From Amnibacterium sp. CER49 (lineage in GTDB: Bacteria; Actinomycetota; Actinomycetes; Actinomycetales; Microbacteriaceae): 64,000 nucleotides of DNA. The DNA lies in contig NZ_JARVWQ010000001.1 of NCBI RefSeq assembly GCF_029846255.1, positions 558,001 to 622,000 on the forward strand. Direction: 5' to 3'. This document shows positions 45,893 to 54,866 of this stretch, in pieces. Position numbers and translations under genes: made by a program. The notes beneath the pieces were generated by a model. The model was not told the origin of the DNA. It did not search any database and saw only the letters and a program-made list of their open reading frames with translations. The number at the start of each line of letters is the position of its first letter. Position 1 is the first letter of the stretch.

Positions 45893-46690
45893 TCAGCGGG
45901 GGCGGGCCTCCGCGCGCAGATCGGCGAGCAGGTTCAGCACCGCCGCCACCTCGCGGGGCCCGGCGACGCGATGCGGCGCGATCGTCTCGCCCGATCCGCT
46001 CTTCAGCCCGACGTCCTCCGGGCCGAGCGCGGCGAACGCGTCCTCGTCCGTCACGTCGTCGCCCGCGTAGAGCACCGCGGTCGCCCGCGTCGAGCGCCGC
46101 AGGTGCTCGACGGCCTCGCCCTTCGTCGTGCTGCGCACCGAGAACTCGATGACGTTCTTGCCGAGCCGCACCTTGAGGTCCTCGACCTCGGCCTGCGCCT
46201 CCGAGAGCGCCACGAGGTGCGCGACGCGGCTGTGCCGGTCGGTCGCGAGCCGGGTGTGCAGCGCGTAGCCGGCGGGCTTCTCCTCGATGCGGACCGTGTC
46301 GAGCACGCCCGCGACCTGGTCGAGCACCTCGGCGAGCACCGCCATCGACTGCTGCTCGTGCTTCGTGAGGGTGATCACGTCGTCCGGATCGTCGAGGCGG
46401 AGCTCGATGCCGTGCGAGCCGACGAGCAGCACGTCGCTGCCCATGTGCGAGACGCGCTCGAGGTCGTCGAGGGAACGGCCGGAGACGAGGGCGACGCGGG
46501 TGGCGGGCATCGCGAGCAGCCGCTCGACCGCGCGACGCGCCTCGGGCAGCGCGCGGGCCCGGTCCGGCTCGTCGACCTCGGGCGCGAGCGTGCCGTCGAA
46601 GTCGAGCGCGACGAGCAGCCGCGGTGTCCTCGCGAGCGCCGCGAGGTCGTCGGAGAGCGCCTGATCGATCGGCGCGGCGGCCGCGGGCAT
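45893..46690 (-). CDS. otsB: Trehalose-6-phosphate phosphatase
   Basis: A 265-residue HAD-fold phosphatase. LVALDFDGTLAPEVDEPD (catalytic Asp pair) near residue 25, VALVSGRSLDDLERV, and YAGDDVTDEDAFAAL (motif IV) near residue 215. It releases trehalose from trehalose-6-phosphate. The ATG shares one base with the otsA stop (TGATG). Confidence 0.96.
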   Translation of the reverse strand: MPAAAAPIDQALSDDLAALARTPRLLVALDFDGTLAPEVDEPDRARALPEARRAVERLLAMPATRVALVSGRSLDDLERVSHMGSDVLLVGSHGIELRLDDPDDVITLTKHEQQSMAVLAEVLDQVAGVLDTVRIEEKPAGYALHTRLATDRHSRVAHLVALSEAQAEVEDLKVRLGKNVIEFSVRSTTKGEAVEHLRRSTRATAVLYAGDDVTDEDAFAALGPEDVGLKSGSGETIAPHRVAGPREVAAVLNLLADLRAEARPR

Positions 46691-48138
46691 CAGTCGGTCT
46701 CGGCGAGCTCCCGCGTGCTCGCCGAGGGTCGGATCACGGCCAGGGCGTCGAGGAAGTCCTGCGACCAGCGGGCGACGTCGTGCTCGACGACCCGGGCCCG
46801 GAGCGCCCGCATCCGCTGACGCCGCTCGCTGCGCGGCATGTGCACGGCGTGCAGGATCGCCCGCTTCACCCCCTCGATGTCGTGCGGGTTCACGAGCAGG
46901 GCCTGCTTCAGCTCGTCCGCGGCGCCCGCGAACTCACTGAGCACGAGCACCCCGTCGTCGTCCACGCGGGAGGCGACGTACTCCTTCGCCACGAGGTTCA
47001 TGCCGTCGCGCAGCGCGGTGACGAGCATGATGTCGGCCGCGAGGAACATCGCGACCATCTCCTCCCGCGGGTAGCCGTGGTGCAGGTAGCTGATCGCGCT
47101 GTGCCGGATGGTGCCGTAGTCGCCGTTCACCCGCCCGACGGTGAGCTCGATCTCGTCGCGGAGCGCCTTGTACGACTCGACCCGCTCGCGGCTCGGGCTC
47201 GCCACCTGCATGAGCACGGTGTCGTTCACGTCGAGCTTGCCCTCGGCGAGCAGCTCGGCGTAGGCGGTGAAGCGGTGGCCGATGCCCTTCGTGTAGTCGA
47301 GCCGGTCGACGCCGAGCATGATCGTGCTCGGGTCCCCGAGGTCGTGCCGGATCTCCTCGGCCCGCCGCCGGACGGCTTCGGAGGAGGCGAGGTCGACGTA
47401 CGCCTTCGTGTCGATCGAGATCGGGAAGTGCCGGGCGACGACGCTGCGCGGCTTCTCGCTGCCCGAGTTGGGCCAGCGGCCCGCGCCCGCGGGCAGCAGC
47501 TCGACCCGGTTGTGCGTGGTCGGCATGTGGAAGAGGCGGCGGACCGCGCGGAGGAAGTTGCCCGCATCGGCGCGGCGCTGGAAGCCGATGAGGTCGGCGC
47601 CGAGCAGCCCTTCGACGATCTGCTGCCGCCACGGCAGCTGCGAGTACAGCCCGTAGGCCGGGAACGGGATGTGGTTGAAGAAGCCGATGGTGAGGTCGGG
47701 GCGGCGCTCGCGCAGCAGCCGCGGCACGAGCTGCAGCTGGTAGTCCTGCACCCACACGGTGCCGTCCTGCTCGGCGACCTCGGCGGCGCGGTCGGCGAAG
47801 CGCTCGTTGACGCGGCTGTACGCCTCCCACCACTCGCGGGCGTACTTCGGCTGCGCGATGACGTCGTGGTAGAGCGGCCAGAGGGTGTCGTTCGAGAACC
47901 CCTCGTAGTACTGCTCCACCTCCTGCTCGGAGAGGGTGAGCGGGAAGAGGCGCAGCCCGTCGGACTCGAACGGCTCGATCGGGTCGTCGGCGACCCCCGT
48001 CCAGCCGATCCAGGCGCCGTGGTTCCTGCGCATCACGGGCTCGAGGGCGGTGACGAGACCGCCGGGCGAGGGCTTCCAGGAGGGCGTGCCGTCGTGTGCG
48101 GTCACGCGGTCGACCGGGAGGCGGTTGCTCACGACCAC
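46690..48138 (-). CDS. otsA: Trehalose-6-phosphate synthase
   Basis: A 482-residue GT20 enzyme. [10 protein letters not shown] at the very start, [53 protein letters not shown] and [11 protein letters not shown]: all UDP/ADP-glucose and glucose-6-phosphate binding motifs. It joins the two sugars. GTG 48138 has no ribosome site, and homologues usually carry residues before [15 protein letters not shown] points instead to in-frame ATC codons at 48180 or 48183, which would add IDGEQGSDRYSF-type residues. Upstream 48181-48243 separates it from the kinase-like gene. Confidence 0.95.
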   Translation of the reverse strand: MVVSNRLPVDRVTAHDGTPSWKPSPGGLVTALEPVMRRNHGAWIGWTGVADDPIEPFESDGLRLFPLTLSEQEVEQYYEGFSNDTLWPLYHDVIAQPKYAREWWEAYSRVNERFADRAAEVAEQDGTVWVQDYQLQLVPRLLRERRPDLTIGFFNHIPFPAYGLYSQLPWRQQIVEGLLGADLIGFQRRADAGNFLRAVRRLFHMPTTHNRVELLPAGAGRWPNSGSEKPRSVVARHFPISIDTKAYVDLASSEAVRRRAEEIRHDLGDPSTIMLGVDRLDYTKGIGHRFTAYAELLAEGKLDVNDTVLMQVASPSRERVESYKALRDEIELTVGRVNGDYGTIRHSAISYLHHGYPREEMVAMFLAADIMLVTALRDGMNLVAKEYVASRVDDDGVLVLSEFAGAADELKQALLVNPHDIEGVKRAILHAVHMPRSERRQRMRALRARVVEHDVARWSQDFLDALAVIRPSASTRELAETD

Positions 48139-48243
48139 GAAGGAGTACCGGTCGGATCCGCTGCCCTGCTCGCCGTCGATGATGCGGCCTCCTTCACGGT
48201 GTCGCGGCCGGGGAGCCGCCGTCCGGAGGATAGCGACCGGCGC

Positions 48244-49014
48244 TCAGCCGAGATCGAGCACGGCCTGAGCGGCCGCCACGAGGGGCGCCGCGTAGCTCCG
48301 ACCGTGGCTCGCCGCGTGCACCGCGAGCGGGTGCAGCTGGTGGATCGGCACCCGCGCCTCCCAGCCGGGTCGCAGCGGCTGCGCCTCGTCGTAGCCCTCG
48401 AGGACCGCGTCGAGGAAGGGGCAGCCGAAGAGGTCGAGCATCGCGAGGTCGGTCTCGCGGTGGCCGCCGGACGCCGCCGGGTCGAGCAGCACCGCGCCGC
48501 CCTCGGTCCAGAGCACGTTGCCGTTCCAGAGGTCGCCGTGGATGCGCGCGGGCCGCTCGTCGTCGTCGAGGTCGCCGGAGGCGAGGAGCCCGCAGGCCTG
48601 CTCGACGAGCTCGAGCTCCTCCAGGCGGAGGTGCCCGCGATCGGCCGCCCGCCGCGCGTAGGGCAGCACCCGGGCCTCGGCGACGAAGGCGCCCCACTCG
48701 TCCCAGCCGTCGCGTCGCGTCGGCAGGGCCTGGTCGCCGATGAAGGTGGGGCCGTCCCAGCCGTCGGGCGGCACGCCGAACGCGGCGGCGCCCGCGGCGT
48801 GGGTGCGGGCGAGCGCCGCGCCGAACGCGCGGGCGTGCGCGGCGGTGGGCCGCGCCTCATCCAGCGCCTCGAGCTCGATCGAGCCCGGGGCGACCGCCAG
48901 CACCGCGACGGTGCGGGCGCCGCCGGCCGCCGCGAGCCAGGCGAGTCCCGCCGCCTCCGCCTCGAAGAAGCCGGCGGGGGCGTCCGGACGGCGCTTCACG
49001 AAGGTGCCTGCCAC
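48244..49014 (-). CDS. Fructosamine kinase-family protein
   Basis: A 256-residue kinase-like protein. FVKRRPDAPAGFFEAEAAGLAWL at the N-terminus, the catalytic loop RIHGDLWNGNVLW near residue 165 and the metal-binding LDPAASGGHRETDLAML match the FN3K family, which phosphorylates sugars on glycated amines. GTG start with TAGCCT at 49021-49026, 6 nt upstream. It could supply or repair sugar adducts; specificity unknown. Confidence 0.9.
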   Translation of the reverse strand: MAGTFVKRRPDAPAGFFEAEAAGLAWLAAAGGARTVAVLAVAPGSIELEALDEARPTAAHARAFGAALARTHAAGAAAFGVPPDGWDGPTFIGDQALPTRRDGWDEWGAFVAEARVLPYARRAADRGHLRLEELELVEQACGLLASGDLDDDERPARIHGDLWNGNVLWTEGGAVLLDPAASGGHRETDLAMLDLFGCPFLDAVLEGYDEAQPLRPGWEARVPIHQLHPLAVHAASHGRSYAAPLVAAAQAVLDLG

Positions 49015-49032
49015 GGCCGCAGGCTAGGACGG

Positions 49033-51042
49033 CTACCCGAGCGCGGGCGCGGCGGGCGGCGCGAACAGCGCCACCGACGTCCGGCGGCGCGCGACGACCG
49101 CGACGGTGAGCACGTAGGCGATCAGGCCGGTGAGGGCGAGCGTGGCGATGCCGCCGCCGACCGCCGCTCCCCCGGCGCCGGTGATGATCGCCTGCAGCGC
49201 GCTCACCGCGGCGGTGAGCGGCAGGTAGGGGCTGATCACCTGGAACGGCGCCGACACGAGCTGGATGGGGTAGAGGCCGCCGACGGCGACGAGCTGCACG
49301 CCGAGCAGCACGATCGAGAAGACGGTGCCGGCCCGGTCGAACAGCGCCGTGAGCAGCTGGTGCACCGCGAAGTACGCGATGCCCGCGACGACCGAGACGA
49401 GCAGCGCGAGCCCGGCTGTGCCGAGGTCGAGGTGCAGCGTCAGCTCCATCAGGGCCACGAGCAGGAGCGCCTGCAGCGCGGCGAGCACGGCGCCGCGGCC
49501 GAGCGCCGAGCCGACGAGCCGCGAGGTGCCGATGCCGGTCGGCAGCAGTCGCCGGCGCAGCGCGCCGAAGAGCAGCACCGCCGCGGCCGCACCGATCCAG
49601 AGGCTCACCGGGATGATGAGCGCCGCGACGATCGCGCCGATGCTCGTCGTCTCGTGGCGCCGCACCGCGGAGGCCTGCACCGGGTCGGAGACCGCCTGCG
49701 CGATGCGGGTGCGCTGCTCGGGTGTCGTGTCGGGCAGGCCTGCGACGGCCTTCCGCAGCCCGGACGCGAGCGAGGTGGCGCCGTCGCCGAGCTTCGTCGC
49801 GCCCGCCTGGCTCGAGCGGATGCCCGTGGCGATCCTCGCCGCGCCCGCCGAGAGCGAGTCCGCGCCGGAGGCGACGTTCGTGGCGCCGGCGGCGAGCGAC
49901 GACGCGCCCGACGCGCTCTGGCGGAGCCCGGACGGCAGGGCCGCGGCGCCCGAGGCGAGCGAGGCGCCGTTCGCGGCGAGGGTCCGCGCGCCCGCGGCGC
50001 TCTGCGCGACGCCGGACTGCAGGCCCGCGGCGCCCTGCGCGCCGCCCGTGAGGGCGCCGTTCTGCTGGGCGAGCGCGGCGAGGCCGCCCTGGATCCTCGC
50101 GATCGCCGCCCTGTCGGCCGCGGGCAGCGTCGGGTCGGCGAGCACGTGCTTCAGGCCGTCGCTTGCGCCGGACACGCCGTTCGCGTAAGCCGTGGCGAGC
50201 CGCGGGTACGACTGCAGGCCCGACGACCTCGACGCTGCCGTGGTGAGGCCGGAGGCGAGCGAGGAGACCCCGCCCGTGTAGCGCTGCACGCCGCTCGAGA
50301 GGTCGCTCGCCCCGGTCGCCGCTTGGTCGAGGCCGGCGGAGAGCGAGTCCGCGCCGGAGGAGAGCTGTGCGGCGCCGGAGGCGAGCGATGCGGCGCCGGA
50401 GGCGATGCCGTCCTGGCCGCCCGCCAGCCTGCCGAGGCCGCCGGCGAGCCGTCCGGCGCCCGACCCGAGCGAGTCGGCGCCGGTCGCGGCGCTGCCGATG
50501 CCGGTGCGCAGGCTCGCGAAGCCGCCGTAGAGGCCCTCGATGACGCTGCGGCTGATGGTGCTGCCGAGCGTCGCGGTGAGCGACGTGCCGAGCGACGACG
50601 AGAGCTGGCTCACGATGTAGCCGTGGGCGTCGTCCGTCTCGATGCTGATGCGCGCCCGCTGCGGGTCGGTGCTCGAGACGGACGAGATCGACTTCGAGAA
50701 GTCCTTCGGGATCGTCACGATGGCGTAGACCGCGCCCGAGTCGAGGAGGTCCTTCGCCTGGCTCGCGTTCGAGAGCCGCCACTCGATGCTCGCGCCGGTG
50801 GCGTCGGAGGCCGGGGGCTTCGTGAGGTTCGTGACGACGAGCCGGCCGGCGGCGATGGTCGTGGCCTTGCCGTCGGCGCCCTTCGTCTGGATCAGGCGGT
50901 CGTTGTTCACGATGGCGGCGGGCACGCTGGCGCTGCCCTTGTCGGCGGCGGCGAGCGCGCCGATGAACACCCCGAGCACGAGGCTGGGGACGATCGCGAC
51001 GAGCAGCAGCAGCGCGATCCGGCGGAACGAGCGTCGGGTCAT
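49033..51042 (-). CDS. YhgE/Pip-domain membrane protein
   Basis: A 669-residue protein. One N-terminal membrane helix (IALLLLVAIVPSLVLGVFIGALA), a large extracellular region whose centre (about residues 180-430) is built from heptad-like repeats (GAASLASGAAQLSSGADSL, and again GASSLAAGATNVASGADSL), and five or six C-terminal helices resembling an ABC-2 permease. ATG overlaps the MMPL stop by 4 bp. YhgE/Pip proteins are linked with phage infection or type VII-like secretion in other bacteria. Here it probably works with the MMPL protein. Confidence 0.92.
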   Translation of the reverse strand: MTRRSFRRIALLLLVAIVPSLVLGVFIGALAAADKGSASVPAAIVNNDRLIQTKGADGKATTIAAGRLVVTNLTKPPASDATGASIEWRLSNASQAKDLLDSGAVYAIVTIPKDFSKSISSVSSTDPQRARISIETDDAHGYIVSQLSSSLGTSLTATLGSTISRSVIEGLYGGFASLRTGIGSAATGADSLGSGAGRLAGGLGRLAGGQDGIASGAASLASGAAQLSSGADSLSAGLDQAATGASDLSSGVQRYTGGVSSLASGLTTAASRSSGLQSYPRLATAYANGVSGASDGLKHVLADPTLPAADRAAIARIQGGLAALAQQNGALTGGAQGAAGLQSGVAQSAAGARTLAANGASLASGAAALPSGLRQSASGASSLAAGATNVASGADSLSAGAARIATGIRSSQAGATKLGDGATSLASGLRKAVAGLPDTTPEQRTRIAQAVSDPVQASAVRRHETTSIGAIVAALIIPVSLWIGAAAAVLLFGALRRRLLPTGIGTSRLVGSALGRGAVLAALQALLLVALMELTLHLDLGTAGLALLVSVVAGIAYFAVHQLLTALFDRAGTVFSIVLLGVQLVAVGGLYPIQLVSAPFQVISPYLPLTAAVSALQAIITGAGGAAVGGGIATLALTGLIAYVLTVAVVARRRTSVALFAPPAAPALG

Positions 51043-53879
51043 GACGAGGCGGGGACCTTCCTCAGGGGCAGCGTGGGGGTCGCGGCGGCGGGGTCGGCCG
51101 CGGCGGTGACGAGGACGGCGGTGGCGCCGTCGTCGGCGAGGGTGCGAAGCGCGAGCGCGAGGCGTCGCTCGGCGTCGGCGCCGATGTCGCCGGCGTCGAT
51201 CACGACGAGCTCCGCGCCGCCGGCGAGCGCGGCGGCCGCGAGCACGACGAGGCGCTCCTCGGCGAGCAGCGCGCCGAGCGGGGTGCGCCCGGACAGCGCA
51301 CGCGGACCGGGGCCGAGCGCGGGGACGGCGAGGCGGATCCGCTCGAGCCACAGCCCGGTGGAGCCGCTGCGCTGGCGGCGCGGGGCGGCGCGGAGGCGCT
51401 CGGCGATCAGCTCGCCGACGGGCACGGCGGTGGCGGTGCCGTCGTCGAGCACGGGCGCGGCGAGCCGGCGGACGTCGGCGGCCTCGGTCGGCGCGGGGTG
51501 CCCGTCGACCTGCAGCTCGCCGGCGCCCGGCAGCAGGTGGCCGGTGAGGGTGGCGACGACACCCCTGCGCACGCCGGCCGGCACCGGCAGCGTGGCGACC
51601 TCGCCCCGGCGCACCCGCAGGTCGAACGGTGCGGTGGTGAACGGCGCCTCGGGCACGAGGCCCGCGGCGCTCACGAGCCAGTCCTGCTCCCCCGCCGCCC
51701 AGGCGAGCTGCTCGCGGTGCCGCACGAGCCCCTCGCCCTCGATGTCGACGGAGGGCAGCAGGCGGTCGAGCCAGCGCGGCAGGTACCAGGCCGCGCGGCG
51801 GAACAGCAGCATGACGGCGGGCACGAGGGTCATCCGCACGAGGAAGGCGTCGAAGACGATGCCCACCGCGAGCGACGAGGCGATCGGCTTGATCGTGCCG
51901 CCGCCCTCGGGGATGAACGAGGCGAAGACGAACACCATGATGAGCGCCGCCGCGGTGACCACCCGGGCGCCCTGGGTGAAGCCCCGCCGCACCGCGAACG
52001 ACGCGTCGCGGCTGTGCACCCACGTCTCGCGCATGCCCGCGACGAGGAACACCTCGTAGTCCATCGACAGGCCGAACAGGATCGCGATCACGAGCACGGG
52101 CAGGAACGACAGCAGCGGGCCCGGCTGAGTGCCGAGGCCGCCGAACCAGCCCCACTGGAAGATCGCGACGGTGACCCCGATGCTCGCGAGCAGCGAGAGC
52201 AGGAAGCCGACCGCGGCCTTCAGCGGCACGACGAGCGAGCGGAACACGGCCATGAGCAGCAGCACCGAGAGGCCCACGACGACGAGCCCGAAGGGCAGCA
52301 GTGCGTTGCCGAGCCGGGTCGAGATGTCGATCTGCACCGCGGTCGTCCCCGTGACGGCGATCGGGATCCGGTAGTCGTGCCGGAAGTCCGGCTCGAGCGC
52401 GCGGATCCGCTGCACGAGCCGGATCGTGGTGGGCGACGCGGGCCCCGAGCTCGGGATCACCTGGAGGATCGCGGAGTCGAGCGTGCGGTTCGGGGTCGGG
52501 GTGCCGACGGCGGCGACGTCGGGCAGCGCCGCGATGCGCGCCTTCATCCGGTCGAGGGCGGTGATGAAGTCGTTGTTCTGCGTGACGTCGGCGAGGATCA
52601 GCAGCGGCCCGTTGCGGCCCGGGCCGAACTCCTTCGCGGTGAGGTCGTAAGCGGTGCGGGAGCTCGAGCCGACCGGCTGGCTGCCGTTGTTCGGCAGGCT
52701 CAGCTCGAGGCTCGCGGCCGGGATCGCGAGCACGCCGAGCACCGCGACGACCGCGACCACCGCCACGACCGGCGCTTTGGCGACGAGGGCGACCCAGCGC
52801 GCACCCATCGTGTGCACGTCGCCGCGGACGGCGGCCTCGGCCCGTCGCGCCGTGCGGCTGCCCGGCTTCGGCACGAAGCGGCTGCCCCCGAGGGCGAGCA
52901 CCGCCGGCAGCAGGCTCACCGAGGCGGCGACGGCGACGAGCACGGCGAAGGCCGCACCGACGCCCATGATCGACAGGAACGGGATGCCGACGATGAGCAG
53001 GCCGAGCAGCGCGATGATCACGGTCGTGCCCGCGAACGCCACGGCGGTGCCGGCGGTCGCGACGGCCGTGGGGATCGACTCCTCGACGGGCGTCCCCGTG
53101 GCGAGCTGCTCGCGGTGCCTGGAGATGATGAAGAGGCCGTAGTCGATGCCGACCGCGAGCCCGAGCATGAGGGCGAGGGTCGGCGCCGAGGTCGAGACGT
53201 CGGTGAACAGGGCGACGAGGCGGATCGCCGCGTACGAGAGCACGACGCCGATCACCGCGGAGAGCAGCGGCAGCCCCGCGGCGAGCAGCGAGCCGAACGT
53301 GACGACGAGCACGGCGCCCGCGAAGAGCAGGCCGAGCCCCTCCGTGACGCCCACGCCGACGGTCTGCTGCTGGAACGCCTGCCCGCTGAAGGCGACGGAG
53401 AGCCCCGCGGCCCGGGCGATCGAGCCCGTCCGCTGCAGCGCGTCCTTCGTCGCGGCCGTGACGGACGAGTCCGCCTTCGAGAACTGCACGCTGATGATCG
53501 CGGCGCGGGAATCGTCCGAGACGGCCTTCGTGGAGTACGTGCTGAAGGGGCTCGAGGCGCTCTCGATCCCGTCGATGCGGGTGATCGCCGAGACCATGTC
53601 GCCGATCGCGGCCTTCTCGCGCGTGCCGTCGATGCGGGAGCCGGCGGGGGCGACGAGGATCGCCTGCGCGCTGCCGCCCGCGGCCTGCGGGAAGACGGCG
53701 TCGAGGCGGTCGAGCGCCGCCTGCGACTCGGTGCCGGGGATCGTGAACGAGTCGGCCAGCTTGCCGCCGAAGCCGAACCCGGCGACGCAGAAGGCGAGCA
53801 GCAGCAGCACCCAGGCGGCCACGACGCGCCACGGGTGGGCGTGCCCGAGCCTGCCGAGGCGGTACAGGAAGGCGGTCAT
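51039..53879 (-). CDS. MMPL/RND transporter fused to a degenerate ABC-ATPase-like domain
   Basis: A 946-residue protein. Residues 1-720 form a standard MMPL transporter: two blocks of six helices (LMLGLAVGIDYGLFIISRHREQ and LFGLSMDYEVFLVAGMRE are the paired GxxxDY motifs) with two extracellular loops. Residues ~755-946 align by eye with an ABC ATPase, but its motifs are degraded: Walker A is PVPAGVRRGVVAT (no GKS/T), the signature is ALSGRT, Walker B is LVVIDAGD (Glu lost), and the switch His is absent (LVTAAAD). It probably cannot bind or hydrolyse ATP. Coupled with YhgE. Confidence 0.9.
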   Translation of the reverse strand: MTAFLYRLGRLGHAHPWRVVAAWVLLLLAFCVAGFGFGGKLADSFTIPGTESQAALDRLDAVFPQAAGGSAQAILVAPAGSRIDGTREKAAIGDMVSAITRIDGIESASSPFSTYSTKAVSDDSRAAIISVQFSKADSSVTAATKDALQRTGSIARAAGLSVAFSGQAFQQQTVGVGVTEGLGLLFAGAVLVVTFGSLLAAGLPLLSAVIGVVLSYAAIRLVALFTDVSTSAPTLALMLGLAVGIDYGLFIISRHREQLATGTPVEESIPTAVATAGTAVAFAGTTVIIALLGLLIVGIPFLSIMGVGAAFAVLVAVAASVSLLPAVLALGGSRFVPKPGSRTARRAEAAVRGDVHTMGARWVALVAKAPVVAVVAVVAVLGVLAIPAASLELSLPNNGSQPVGSSSRTAYDLTAKEFGPGRNGPLLILADVTQNNDFITALDRMKARIAALPDVAAVGTPTPNRTLDSAILQVIPSSGPASPTTIRLVQRIRALEPDFRHDYRIPIAVTGTTAVQIDISTRLGNALLPFGLVVVGLSVLLLMAVFRSLVVPLKAAVGFLLSLLASIGVTVAIFQWGWFGGLGTQPGPLLSFLPVLVIAILFGLSMDYEVFLVAGMRETWVHSRDASFAVRRGFTQGARVVTAAALIMVFVFASFIPEGGGTIKPIASSLAVGIVFDAFLVRMTLVPAVMLLFRRAAWYLPRWLDRLLPSVDIEGEGLVRHREQLAWAAGEQDWLVSAAGLVPEAPFTTAPFDLRVRRGEVATLPVPAGVRRGVVATLTGHLLPGAGELQVDGHPAPTEAADVRRLAAPVLDDGTATAVPVGELIAERLRAAPRRQRSGSTGLWLERIRLAVPALGPGPRALSGRTPLGALLAEERLVVLAAAALAGGAELVVIDAGDIGADAERRLALALRTLADDGATAVLVTAAADPAAATPTLPLRKVPASS

Positions 53880-53937
53880 GACCTGGAGCGTCCTTCTGAT
53901 CGGGTCGGTCGCGACGCCGCTGTCACGGGAGGCATGG

Positions 53938-54513
53938 TCAGGCGGGCTGGGGTGCCGCGGGCAGCACGAGCTCGGCGAGCACGGCGGCGAGGAGCGGCCT
54001 GAGCTCCTCGTCGGGCAGCTGCTCCGTCGCCCAGCGGTCCGCGCCGACGAGCACGAAGGCGGCGCCGGCGAGCGCGACCCCGAAACGGACGGCGTCGCGG
54101 TCGGATGCGTCCGCGGGACGGAGGCGGTGCGCGACCTCGACGACGAGGGCGTCCGCCTCGTCGACGACGGGCTGCCCGCGCAGCGCGCTGCCGTGGTTCA
54201 CGAGCACGGCGACCTCCAGGCGGTGGGCGAAGAGGAAGTCGACGAACCGGGCGAGGAACGCCTGGGTGCCGGCCGGGTCGTCGAGGTCGGCGGTGCCGAG
54301 CAGGTCGCGGAGGTCGACGACGGCGGGGCGGAGCGCGGCGTCGAGCAGCGCCTCCTTGCTGTCGAAGTGGTAGAGCACGCTCGACTTCGACAGTCCCGCG
54401 GCGTCGGCGATGCGCTGCAGCGAGGCGCCCTCGAAGCCCGACGCGGCGAAGGAGCGTAGGGCGGCCTGCACCAGCTGGGAGGCTCCGGACGGCACCGGGC
54501 GAGCGTACTGCAC
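53938..54513 (-). CDS. TetR-family transcriptional regulator
   Basis: A 191-residue protein with an N-terminal TetR DNA-binding domain (QLVQAALRSFAASGFEGASL, then IADAAGLSKSSVLYHFDSKEALL) and a helical ligand-binding domain. GTG start; GTGs further in are possible. It lies 58 bp upstream of the MMPL-YhgE pair in the same direction and probably represses it and itself. Confidence 0.93.
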   Translation of the reverse strand: MQYARPVPSGASQLVQAALRSFAASGFEGASLQRIADAAGLSKSSVLYHFDSKEALLDAALRPAVVDLRDLLGTADLDDPAGTQAFLARFVDFLFAHRLEVAVLVNHGSALRGQPVVDEADALVVEVAHRLRPADASDRDAVRFGVALAGAAFVLVGADRWATEQLPDEELRPLLAAVLAELVLPAAPQPA

Positions 54514-54598
54514 GATCGGTCAGTCCGGTTGCGTAGGCACCGCTTCCCAGGCTCTCCTCACGCCGGACGCATCGGAGGCCCAGTAGCCTCGGAAGGTC

Positions 54599-54859
54599 AT
54601 GGGAACTCTGCGCAAGTACCTCTTCAGCCCCGTCATCGTGTCCGCGCTGATCTCCGGCATCGGCGCTGTGCGGCAGCAGCGGAAGGCGCCCGCGGACTGG
54701 CGCACGGTGCTCACGTGGGCGTCGTGGATCCTCAGCTTCATGGTCGCGGTCGGCACGGTGCGCATCGAGTCGCAGGAGGTCGACGACCCCGACGCGAAGA
54801 AGCAGCCGCAGCCGGCGACCGGCCCGAAGCCGATCAAGCGGGCGCGCACGAAGGCCTGA
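54599..54859 (+). CDS. Small one- or two-helix membrane protein
   Basis: An 86-residue protein. Helix YLFSPVIVSALISGIGAV at residues 7-24, a polar loop, helix LTWASWILSFMVAVGTV, then a basic C-terminal tail (GPKPIKRARTKA). TAGCCT lies 12 nt before the ATG and GGAAGG closer still. Convergent with the MscS gene (7 bp). No family recognised. Confidence 0.7.
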   Translation: MGTLRKYLFSPVIVSALISGIGAVRQQRKAPADWRTVLTWASWILSFMVAVGTVRIESQEVDDPDAKKQPQPATGPKPIKRARTKA

Positions 54860-54866
54860 CGCCCGC

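Noticed and set aside
46624-52059. Very long open frame (over 1800 codons) on the plus strand
   Set aside because: It lies antisense to otsB, otsA, the FN3K-like gene, YhgE and MMPL. It is rich in Arg, Gly, Asp and His with no domain, the usual shadow of high-GC coding in the opposite frame.
54495-54535. TetR operator near the regulator start
   Set aside because: A CGATCG core with partly symmetrical flanks is present, but the symmetry is too weak to claim.
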